64,000 nucleotides of DNA from Ichthyophis bannanicus (Eukaryota; Chordata; Amphibia; Gymnophiona; Ichthyophiidae): contig CM066048.1 in NCBI GenBank assembly GCA_033557465.1, positions 16,716,305-16,780,304 on the forward strand, written 5' to 3'. Position 1 is the stretch's first letter; each line of letters begins with the position of its first letter. The position numbers and the translations under genes are program-made. This document shows, one piece after another, positions 9,770-18,666 of the stretch. The notes beneath the pieces were generated by a model. The model saw nothing but the letters and a program-made list of their open reading frames with translations, was not told the origin of the DNA and searched no databases.

Positions 9770-11637
9770 ATGGGTGACAAAAAATGCACCAAGTGCTCCA
9801 GCACCATCTCGGTTACCAACAAACATAACTGGTGCTTGAAGTGTCTTGGTCCTGACCATATTCCCCAGGATTGTTCCCTCTGCAAGCAGATGACTAAGAG
9901 GGGCCTAGGGAACCAGGCCAAAAGGTTTGAGGAGCTCTTCCCTTTGGACTTGTTTAGGTTGGCCTTTACTTCTTCTAGATCTGCGTCCTGCTTTCTTGGT
10001 TCAAAGCACTCCAAGGAATCAAGGCACTCAGAAAAAAAAAAAGACTAAGGGGCTTGTTTACAAAGCTGCGGTCCCATTGATTTCAATGGGGTCGCGGCTC
10101 CGATAACGATCGGAAACCGCTACCACGGCTTTGTAAACAAGCCCCTAAGAAAACCATATCTCCAAAACTCCAAAAGATAAGTCAAAAACCCAAGACTCCT
10201 TAGAAGCTGAAGGAACTGAGAGAGAGGTCCAAGGACACCTCTGGAAAGTTTCAAGAATCCAGAGAAAGATCCCATTCGATTCACCAGGAATCGTCCAGGA
10301 CTTCCTCTGATTTTGGTCATAGATCCAGACATCTCTGGCGGGAGGACTTGTCCTCCAAAATCTCTATGGGGATTCAGGAGGCACCCGAGGCCTCGGCCTC
10401 CGGAGAGCCCCCAATTCCTTGCTCTGGTACAGTGGCTTCTAGTCCTGTTCTTTCAGTGGACCAGACACAGGCTACCTCCCTGGATCAGCGTATGCTGTCC
10501 TTGGAAAGGACCATATTGGCTCTTCTGGCAGCTTTGGTACCGTTAGCACTGACAGCCTTGAGAATGCAGCTGGGAGCATCAGCCTTGATGACTCCATCCA
10601 CTACGCTGCAACAGCCGGCATCGGTCTTGCCTTTGACATCGATGCATCGCGCACTGAGTACCGAGGTATCGGTACCTGGCCTGGTATCTGCACCGACCAT
10701 TGAACCTCCCTGGTCTACACAGCAATTAACCGAGGATATCGAAGAGCATCACCACTGCTCAAGTCACCGTCAACATTGGTGATACTCTCCGACATCGGAT
10801 CCAGAAACTTCCAATTACAATCCTTCGATTCCAGTGACCTCCAGGACATGGTCTCGCAGCTCTCGCCACTGTCCATTAGTACTTGCTGTAAATCCCTTCT
10901 TGAAGACATGTCTTTTCAGGAATTTATCCGAGACATGGCTGCTGGCCTTTCCATCTCGACAGCATCAGAACCGGAACCGAGAGCAAGGAACTAGAGATCC
11001 TCCAGTGCCCCACAACCCCAGAAGAGGCTGCAATCCTCCTGGTACGTCGGATCCTACATAATCTGATGCTAAGGATGTGAGAACCCCCCCCCTTACAGTT
11101 TCTCCCATAAATTGCTGGTTAGACACCATGTATAGAGTGCCTGAATGCCCTGGCTTCCAAAAACCACAACTCCCACACCATTCTATGGTAGTGGAATTGG
11201 TGATGTGCCGTATAAAAAGTGGGAAAAATCATGCAGCCATTTCTCGGGGCAGGGAATCGAGGAATCTCGATTCATTTGCCCGTCGCTCCTTTCAAGCATC
11301 GATGCTATCCAGTAGGATAAATTTGTACATCTTTTACATGGGAATGTTCTTAAAGGAGCTTAATAAAGACTGGGAGGGATTTCTCCCTTTTCTTTCAGAG
11401 GAGAAGCGTCCAGCTTTCCAGGCTGTTCTGGCTCACAGCCAGAATGTCTCTAAATTTATGAATAGAGCCACTTTTGACATCTTTGAGTCATCAATCAGGG
11501 CTTCTTCTATTGCCTTTGGTGTAAGGTGTCTGGTTTGGCTCCAGGTTTCTGACTTGAAACAGTGGGTCCAAGACAAATTGGGCAACATCCCCTGCACTGG
11601 TGAAAACCTGTTTGGCAAGAACTGGCAGGAGAGCTAG
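9770..11637 (+). pseudogene. DIRS-2 gag-like protein, several breaks
   Basis: The N-terminal Cys-rich part is CTKCSSTISVTNKHNWCLKC followed by CSLC, probably a zinc-binding knuckle. The middle is Ser/Pro/Leu-rich (10348-10782), then FQEFIRDMAAGLSI. The C-terminal part at 11077-11637 has RKPQLPHHSMVVE-type and YMGMFLKELNKDWEGF segments conserved in all DIRS gags here, ending near ENLFGKN. The frame changes at the MITE insertion (10049-10145), near 10780 and near 11000. Role: presumed structural protein of the particle. Assignment rests on position upstream of RT and on similarity between copies. Confidence 0.8.
10049..10145. mobile_element. 97 bp PIF/Harbinger-like MITE in DIRS-2 gag
   Basis: Inverted ends GGGGCTTGTTTACAAAGC and its complement GCTTTGTAAACAAGCCCC, flanked by the 3 bp duplication TAA at 10046-10048 and 10146-10148. 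A 3 bp TWA-type duplication with GGG-starting ends suggests Harbinger. No coding capacity. Confidence 0.75.
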
Positions 11638-11936
11638 AGACAGATGACACAGCACTCAAGAGACTCTCCAGAAAGACTTCTGATCCTTCTAAAAAGTAGG
11701 CACCTAACAAGAAGTCTTTCTACACTAAAAAGAGAAGATTCTATCCTTCATACTCCCAGCCAACCTACCAGGCTCCACAAAAACAACAGGGCCCTAAACA
11801 GGCTAAAAAGCCCAGACTACCCAAGCCACAAACCGCCACTCAGCCAACTCCTGCCACATCCAGTTTTTGACTCCTACATAGGGAGCATGGCCAGCCTTCT
11901 TCACATACCAGAGCCCACCACCACCATCCCAGGAAG

Positions 11937-13600
11937 ATGCTCTCATTTTGCTCAGCAGTGGCATTCCATCACCATGGAGCAGTGGACTCTCAACATAATC
12001 CAAAGAAGTTATCAACTAAACTTCCGAGAGCTTCCTTCTTACCATTTCAAGGGAGAGTTTCATTCCAAACCTCCCCTGAATACAGTGCTCGGGCAAGAGG
12101 TAAACATTCTTCTTTCCCAAGGAGTGTAGAACTAGTTCCAACAAACCGACTGTTCAAAGGCTTCTACTCCCCCTACTTCCTAATTCCAAAGAAGTCAGGA
12201 GAGCTCAACCTCAGAGAACTGAACAAATTCCTTGTCAAAGAGAAATTCAAAATGACCCGTCCAGGAATCTTTCTTCCCTACCTACAAGAACAAGGCTGGC
12301 TTTGTTCCCTAGACCTCAAAGAGGCCTACACTCACATCTTGATACATCCAGACTACAGACAGTATCTTCGCTTCATCTGTCAAGGCACCCATTACCAATA
12401 CAAGGACCTTCCTTTCGGTCTGGCATCCGCACCAAATATCTTCAAAAAGTGCATGGCTGTTGTAGCAGCTCATCTCCAGAGCAGCAAAGTCTTCATCTTC
12501 CCTTACTTAGACGACTGGCTCATAAAGGCAGACTCTCCTGGAGAACTCTGCTCATCTCGACAAAAAACTCTTGCACTTCTGCAGTACCTGGGATTTGTGC
12601 TAAACTTCCCAATGTCCCAACTCACTCCAACACAAAAATTGGAATTCATACCGGTAGGAGCAGGCTCTGGACTGTGTTGTGTCCAGAACTTTCTCCCTCT
12701 GGATCACATGAACAGGTTAGTGCAACTAGCCACCAACATGCGCCAACAACAGACAGCTACAGCTCGATGTTTTCTATCCCTCCTGGGACACATGGCCTCC
12801 ACAGTACACATGATCTCTAATGTGAGACTTCACATGCGAAAGTCGCAGTGGACTCTTTTGACTCAGTGGACTTAGTCTACAGGGGGCCTTCGGGATGTCA
12901 TCCAGATAACACCACCCATGGCTGAATCTCTCCTTTGGTGGTGCACCCCAGCAAATCTTCTCATAGAGTCACCTTTTTGGACACCCCTACCTCAGTATAC
13001 ACCGAAAATAGATGCCTCCAAGCAAGATTGGGGAGCACATCTGGATTCCGTCTCCACACAGGGCTTGTGGACAATCTAGGAATCCATGCAGCAAATAAAT
13101 CTACTCGAGCTTCAGGCATCACCTCTCAAACGATCAGATCCTAGTCAGGACAGACAATCAGGTGGCCATGTTTTATATAAACAAACAGGGGGGACGGGCT
13201 CCCTCCTCCATGTTTAGAAGCTGGCAAGCTCTGGGGAGTTCACCATCCTCCACCACATGCACCTCCGTGCAGTGTACATTCCAGGAGAATCCAATCTCCT
13301 AGCAGACAAACTGAGTCAAATCCTGCAACCCCACGAATGGTCTTTAAACCCAACAGCAGTAGCAAAACTGTTCCACATGTGGGAAACACCAGTGATAGAC
13401 CTCTTTACCACTCCACAGAATACTCAACTTCCTCAGTTCTGCTCCAGAGTTCCATCCAAACTCAGCCTGGTGTCAGATGCCCCCATGATCCACTGGGGTC
13501 GGGGACTCCTCTATGCGTTTTCACATTTCCCTCATCTTGAAGACCCTCCTCATAGCCCCACACTGGCCTCATCAACTATGTTTACCCCTTCTACTTCATC
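11937..13600 (+). pseudogene. DIRS-2 reverse transcriptase and RNase H, broken
   Basis: The RT part is open from 11937 to 12875: FKGFYSPYFLIPKKSGE, then a short in-frame deletion relative to DIRS-3 (the PILD residues before LRELNKFL are gone). It continues with CSLDLKEAYTHILIHPDYR, DLPFGLASAP and the catalytic FPYLDDWLIK intact. A TAG at 12873-12875 ends the frame in the thumb-to-RNase H linker. RNase H remnants follow in mixed frames, with KIDASKQDWGAH in place of TTDAS and QGGWG-like pieces near 13180. LLADKLSQILQPHEW and DLFTTPQNTQ lie at 13290-13430. Confidence 0.82.
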
Positions 13601-13649
13601 TGACGAAAACATCACCAATTCCTCTGGGTTCCAGGCTGGGTCTCCTGTC

Positions 13650-14752
13650 TCAGGACAACAGAGCACGTCTCCATCCCAATCTACAGTCCTTTTGACTGAC
13701 TGCATGGCTGCCAAGAGAGTAATCTTCCAGAGCTTGCCATTGTCTACTGCTGTGAAACATATTCTCCTATCCTTCAGAAAGCTCTCCACCAGAAAGACTT
13801 GTTCTTTCAAATGGGATAGATATGCTTCATGGTGCTTTCAGAATGGTCACGAACCATTTGGAACATCAGTACCTATGCTCCTTCAGTATCTTTTGCATTT
13901 ATCTTCTCTGGGTCTTAAGACGAACTCTGTGCGAGTGCACCTTAGTGCTATTTCAGCTTTCCATAAGCCTGTGGAAGGCAGACCCATCTCCACAGCTCCT
14001 CTGGTAGCACGTTTTTTGAGAGGTCTTCTCCTCACCAAACCACCCATCTGACCACCACCAGCGGCAAGGGGTCTCAATGTGGTACTAACTTCTCAAGCTG
14101 CCGTTTGAGCCCTTAGCAGCCACACAGCTCCAATACTTATCGTGGAAGGTTTTATTCCTCATCACCCTGACATCGGCCAGGCGCATCAGTGAGCTTCAGG
14201 CCTTAGTGGTTCATGCTCCGTATACATGTTTTCATCACGACAAAGTCGTCCTTCGGACACACCCCCACTTTCTTCTGAAAGTAGTATCACCTTTCCATTT
14301 CAGTCAGTAATCCTGCCGGTATTTTTCCCAAGACCTCATGCTTCTCTTGCAGAAGCCACCCTACATACACTTGACTGTAAGAGGGCTTTAGCCTATTTTC
14401 TCTAAAGGACTGAAGACATTAGGAAGTCCTCCCTACTCTTCATCTCTTTTGATCCTTCTCATCTGGACCTTCCAGTTACCAAATGTATACTATCCAGATG
14501 GATAGCAGACTGTATTTCTTTCTCATACGACCAAGCAGGTCTTTCCCTTACGGGACATGTAATTGCATATAATGTCTGAGCAATGGCAACCTCTGTTGCT
14601 AACCTCCAGTCAGTAGCCATTGACGAGATTTGCTGAGCTGCTACATAGTCCTCTATCCATATCTTCGCAGCCCATTACTGCTTGGACAAGGACTCCCGCC
14701 AGGATGCAGCCTTTGGCCAGGCGGTCCTTCAGCATCCCTTTGGAATGTAAAA
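13650..14752 (+). pseudogene. DIRS-2 tyrosine recombinase, catalytic box destroyed
   Basis: The N-terminal half is open to 14051 (STRKTCSFKWDRY, LKTNSVRVHLSA, RGLLLTKPPI) and then stops. Downstream the first catalytic Arg region survives (TSARRISELQAL near 14165-14210). The His-x-x-Arg box near 14565-14582 has become Tyr-Asn-Val-stop, so both His and Arg are lost. The Tyr segment (AHYCLDKDSRQDA) is still recognisable near 14670-14705. Multiple stops and frameshifts. Confidence 0.82.
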
Positions 14753-14869
14753 CAATTCCTATGCCCCGCCCATTTCTTGCCAGATCTTCTTGGCAGGGAA
14801 GTCTAGGTTCGAATGGCCTTGTCCAACTTTCTGACTCGGTTCAGTTCTTTAGAGATCTGGGAGCTAGGG

Positions 14870-14976
14870 AGTCCCATATGTGAAGACTATATTCCTGCTT
14901 GTTCCTAGAGATAGTGTAGTTGCTCACCTATAATAGGTGATCTTCGGGAGCAGCAGGAATTTAGTCTTCACAACCC
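14870..14976. repeat. DIRS-2 internal complementary region
   Basis: CCCATATGTGAAGACTATAT...GTTCCTAGAGATAG is the complement of the left end at 9735-9773. The following GCTCACCTATAATAGGTGAT...TTTAGTCTTCACA is the complement of the right end at 15177-15239. Both ends are thus encoded side by side. Confidence 0.85.
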
Positions 14977-15069
14977 GCCCTCTTCCCCTTGGAGTTGTAG
15001 GTTTCTTTCTATTTTGCTTTTTCCACTCTTTTTTCTTCAGGTACAAACTCAACTGAAGAGAGGGAGTTG

Positions 15070-15239
15070 GGAGAGCGGGAAGGCAGCAGCACAGACACAG
15101 TAGATTGCTCCCAAAGGCTTTCCTATTGGTAAGTGGGGGAGCTTCCTGTGCAGGCTCCATCAGTACCCGATGTCACCCATATGTGAAGACTAAATTCCTG
15201 CTATTCCCAGAGATCACCTGTTACAGGTGAGTAATTACT
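15070..15239 (+). repeat. DIRS-2 right terminal inverted repeat
   Basis: It ends CACCCATATGTGAAGACTAA...CACCTGTTACAGGTGAGTAA. The matching left repeat at 9735-9773 lacks the outermost 30 or so bases and the inner part. The next bases (TTTATGGAAAGAGTGG) are CR1-B. Confidence 0.75.
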
Positions 15240-15433
15240 CTTTATGGAAAGAGTGGTAGATGAGTTGAATAGTCTTTCAGAGGAAGTGGTAGAGACAAGG
15301 ACAGTATCTGAATTCAAAAAAGTATGGGACAAACATAGAGGATCTCTAAAGGAAAAAGGGGCACTATTGTAGTTGATGGAAGGGTAGATTAGATAGGCCA
15401 TGGGCTCTTTTTCTGCTGTCATGTTTCTATGTT

Positions 15434-16259
15434 TGTTTCAGTTCACCTCTCCTTAACCATTCATGTTCTTGATCGACAAAGGGTTCCTGGAGTAACGCTT
15501 TGAGAATCTTGCCTCCTTCCACTCATCTAAAGCAAAAAAGCAGAAGCAGTCGGCACAGGGTCTCTTGTGTCAGTGTCCAGTGTGTGTTTACAGATCCTAG
15601 TACTCAGCATGGGTTTCCAGGCTAACAGGAAGCTTACCCAGGAGAGGGCAAGGGGCCTATGAATGTTTACTGACTCGCAAGTTAAATGGTGACTGCCACT
15701 ACTTGGCATAGGTCACAGTGAAAGTCCAGGGAGAAGAGGAAATGGCCATGTTTCTGTGACCCCATCCCATTTGGGAACCACTGCTGTATCCAGTTCTAGA
15801 GGCTGTATCTTAGAAAGGATATAGATAATGACATTAGTGTACCCTATTCTCTCAAAGTAAGAAATCTGTCAATGAAAAGGCACAAACAGACCTGGTTTTC
15901 AGGATATCCCTACTAAATATTCATGAAATGGATTTGCATACAATGGAGGTGGTGCTGTTTCACGTGAATTTTCAGTTGTTAAAATGGGGTCATACAGGAT
16001 AAATGTTTGAAAAGCTCTGGGATACAGTTTTGCATTGAGATCTCACAGATAATCTGTATAGAAGGATTAGCATTTCCCCACTTTTAGAGTCTTACAGAAT
16101 TCTGAACAGGGCGCTTAATGTTGATTTGGGTGTCTATCCATCAGTAGTACTGAACAGATCTTGGTTCTGAATGGGCTTCACACATAGTGGTTATTCTTGT
16201 TTCTGTCTCTCCCTCTGACCACAGCCTTGTTGGGCTCTTTGGACTGCAAGACCTTTGTG
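15434..16259. other. Unassigned stretch with a possible degraded hAT MITE
   Basis: No gene seen. 15765-15790 reads CCCATTTGGGAACCACTG, a hAT-like terminus. 15898-15950 holds GGTTTTCAGGATATCCCTAC and GGATTTGCATAC, which I associate from memory with a vertebrate non-autonomous hAT family. The pieces are not in a clean arrangement. The rest is unclassified. Confidence 0.35.
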
Positions 16260-16765
16260 GGGTTTGGCTTTAATTTCCAGATTTGAATTACAAATGGGTA
16301 CACTAGTCATTTCCCTGTCCAAATGGATTTATTTTCTAATTTTGTATTTATTTATTTATTTATTTATTTATATTCTTATATACCGTGCTATTCTGCATCA
16401 GTGCGGTTTACATTGAATAAACTGAAATTACATTGAACAGGGCATTATAACTTGGAGATAACTATTATACAGGGAACATGGGCTGTGGAGGGTTAAGTGA
16501 CTTGCCCAAGACCACAAGGAGCACCTGTGGGACTAGAAACCCCAGTCCTTCCGGCCCAAGGTTGCTGTCCTCTAGTGGGATTTGAACCCCCGACCTTCCG
16601 GCCTGAAGTACCTTGCCCCAACCACTAGGCCACTCCTCCACTGTATTCAAGGCAATGGAGGGTTATGTGACTTCCTCAAGGTCACAAGGAGCATCAGTAG
16701 GAGATGAACCTGTCTTTCATGGTTCTCGGGCCCCTGCTCTAACTACTAGGCTACTCTTCCACTCT
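16260..16765 (-). repeat. Older tRNA-headed SINE, interrupted by a younger SINE
   Basis: On the minus strand the head near 16765-16690 has a Pol III A box TAGCCTAGTAG and a B-box-like GGTTCATCTCC. Next comes a MIR/CORE-like stretch (CTTGTGACCTTGAGGAAGTC...AACCCTCCATTGCC). The body continues after the inserted SINE as AAATCCATTTGGACAGGG...GTGTACCCATTTG. The join is marked by the TGTATT duplication at 16343-16348 and 16642-16647. Confidence 0.6.
16349..16641 (-). repeat. SINE-1 copy: tRNA head, CORE-like body, L2-type tail
   Basis: Reading the minus strand, the A box TGGCCTAGTGG and B box GGGTTCAAATCCC form the Pol III head. The CORE-like body follows (GGTCTTGGGCAAGTCACTTA, close to the MIR core I remember). 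The tail is GTAAACCGCACTGATGCAGA...CACGGTATATAAGAATATAA with an AAAT repeat. The same tail closes the L2-like LINE at 38200-38266. Flanked by TGTATT. Confidence 0.8.
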
Positions 16766-16837
16766 GGGAACATGTACAACATGGAATGTATTAAGGACTT
16801 TCTACTCTGGTGCTAGCTATTTTTGAGCTGATGTAAA

Positions 16838-17312
16838 GACCGCACCTTCAGAAGGATATAGGAGTCTGTGCAGAGGGTGGCTACTAAAATGGTTAGTATT
16901 TTTAATTATGAAGCATATGAGGACAGACTTAAAGATCTTAATATGTATACTTTAAAGGAAAGGTGGGATAAGGGCGATATGATAGAGACAATTAAATACC
17001 TCTGTGGCATAAATGCATCGAAGGGTCTTTTTCAATTGAAGGCAAACTGCTACGAGGGGATATAGGATGAGAGTGAAAGGGGATAGACTGAGGAGTAATA
17101 TGCGGAAATATTTCTTTACGGAAAGAGTGGTAGATGCATTGAATAGTCTCCCAGTGGAGGTGGTGGACATGAGGACAGTATCTGAATTCAAAAAAAGTAT
17201 GGGACAAACAGAGGATCTCTAAAGATAAAAAGGGGACTATTGTAGGCAATATGGAAGGGAAGAGTAGATAGGCCATGTGGTCTTTTTCTGCTGTCATGTT
17301 TCTATGTTTCTA
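16838..17312 (+). mobile_element. CR1-B2: 3' fragment of a CR1 LINE
   Basis: Codes for the CR1 ORF2 C-terminus in pieces (VATKMVSIFNYEAYEDRLKD, KERWDKGDMIETIKYLC at 16868-17065; then WNSLPVEVVD-type residues). It ends with TTTTTCTGCTGTCATGTTTCTATGTTTC, the CR1-B 3' tail. It is the intact empty-site reference for the DIRS-2 and DIRS-4 insertions. Confidence 0.8.
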
Positions 17313-18015
17313 ACAAAAGAACTGTCAACCCGTTGTACTGGGCAGACCAAAAGTCCATCAAGCTCAGTGTCATCTTTCCAACAGTGACCAATCCAGGTCA
17401 CAAGTATCTGACATATCCCAAAAGTAGTCAATTCTATGCTACTTATTCCCAGGGATAAGCAGTGGTTTTCTCTTGCCCCTTAATAATGGTTTATGAACTT
17501 TTCCTTTAGAAAATTGTCCAAAATGTTTTTTAAAACAAGCTACACTCTGGCAATGAACTCCAAATACTAATTATACATTAAGAGAAAAAAGATTTTCTCC
17601 TATCTATTTTAAATATACTACTTTGTAGATTTATGGCATATCCTCTAGTCCTTCTATTTTTTGAAAGGGTAAACAATCGATTTACATCTACTCTTTCTAC
17701 TCCACTCTGTCATATCTCCCCTCAGTCGTTTCTTCTCCAGGCTGAAGAATCCTAACTTTTAGCTTTTTTTATAGGAGTTGTTTCATCCTCTTTGTTATTT
17801 TGGTTGTCATTTTCATACCTTTTCTAATGCCACTGTATCATTTTGAGATGCAGAAACCAGAATTGCAGACAATACTCAAGGTGCAGTCACACTATGGAGC
17901 GACACAGAGGCATTACAATACTCTTTATTTTCTATTCCTTTTCTAATGATTCTTATATAGTATTCCGTTTGTTTTTTTGGCTTCTGCCCACCCTGAACAG
18001 AAGATTTCAATGTAT
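17313..18015 (-). mobile_element. Old CR1-A-like 3' fragment, antisense
   Basis: The minus strand runs through the CR1-A C-terminal coding region and 3' UTR in degraded form. The plus strand shows GTACTGGGCAGACCAAAAGTCCATCAAGCTC, then complements of the [11 protein letters not shown] and [10 protein letters not shown] regions. It is more diverged than the CR1-A copies at 24687 and 53786, so probably older. Confidence 0.7.
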
Positions 18016-18186
18016 TTTATTTATTTATTTACATTCTCTTATATACCGCGCTATTCTGCATCAGTGCGGTTTACATTGAACAAACTGACATTACATTGAA
18101 CAGGGCATTATAACTTGGAGGTAACTATTTTACAGGGAACATGGGCTATGGAGGGTTAAGTGGCTTGCCCAAGCCCACAAGGAGTA
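18016..18186 (-). repeat. SINE-1 copy lacking its tRNA head
   Basis: The AAAT tail, the GTAAACCGCACTGATGCAGA unit and the CORE-like part through CCTTGTGGGCTTGGGCAAGC are present on the minus strand. The sequence stops before the B box. 18187-18270 beyond it is unassigned. Confidence 0.7.
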
Positions 18187-18270
18187 TTGTCTACAATCAC
18201 ACTCGGATTCATTTCTTGGGTGGCAGCTCTTCACATGGAACCTATTATTGTGTTTCTATAGTTTGGGCTA

Positions 18271-18430
18271 TTCTCCGGGAACAAGCAGAAGTCAGTCCTC
18301 ACATATGGATGTCGTCAGTGCCGAAGGAACCCGCGTGGAAGCATCTCCCCAGCTTTCAAAGAAAGCCTTTGGGAGATGGTCCACTTCCTGCCAAAGGGTA
18401 CCATCTTGCCCCAGTCTCCTTTTTTCCATG
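18271..18430 (+). repeat. DIRS-3 left terminal inverted repeat
   Basis: Complement of the right terminus 24430-24613 over most of its length, including CATCTCCCCAGCTTTCAAAG against CTTTGAAAGCTGGGGAGATG and CATATG near GTCAGTCCTCACATATGG. The right copy extends about 30 bases farther out. Confidence 0.75.
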
Positions 18431-18666
18431 GAGCCCTTCGGATGCTGTCCAATTCCCCCCGGAAAAAGTCTGATTTTATTCCCAAGGTTTGTCTGGTATG
18501 CATACCAGTTCCTTCCTGCCCCCGAGCCAGCTCACCTTGGCTCCTCAGGTCTGTTTGTTTATTTTCTCCTTCATTTTTCATTGAGGTTCCCTCAAGTGAA
18601 ATTTGCGCCCCTTTTCAGCAGAAGCCCTCTGACCCCCCTCCAGGAGACAGCGACCCCCTTTTTCTG

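Larger units (their letters stand above)
9735..15239 (+). mobile_element. DIRS-2: nearly full-length, degenerate DIRS retrotransposon
   Basis: Contains gag, RT, RNase H, tyrosine recombinase, an internal complementary region and right terminus in DIRS order, 5.5 kb in all. The left terminus (9735-9773) is short: after CTTCACATATGGGTGAC the sequence jumps into the gag zinc-finger coding part, so roughly 400 bp of leader seen in DIRS-3 and DIRS-4 is missing. Inserted into CR1-B1 without a clear target duplication, as expected for recombinase-mediated insertion. A 97 bp MITE lies in gag. Confidence 0.92.
8223..15433 (+). mobile_element. CR1-B1: CR1 LINE (RT to 3' end), split by DIRS-2
   Basis: Sense-strand CR1 from about 8228 to 9734, resuming at 15240 and ending near 15433 with TGTCATGTTTCTATGTTTG, the octamer-like 3' tail also seen at 17312. 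The interruption is DIRS-2. A paralogous uninterrupted copy at 17100-17125 reads straight through the insertion point (GCGGAAATATTTCTTTACGG). It is 5' truncated, starting near the WFSKEVAKE segment just upstream of RT. Confidence 0.85.

Noticed and set aside
16349..16641. tRNA gene suggested by A and B boxes
   Set aside because: The boxes belong to a SINE head followed by a CORE-like body and LINE-type tail, with a target duplication; no cloverleaf of a functional tRNA was evident.
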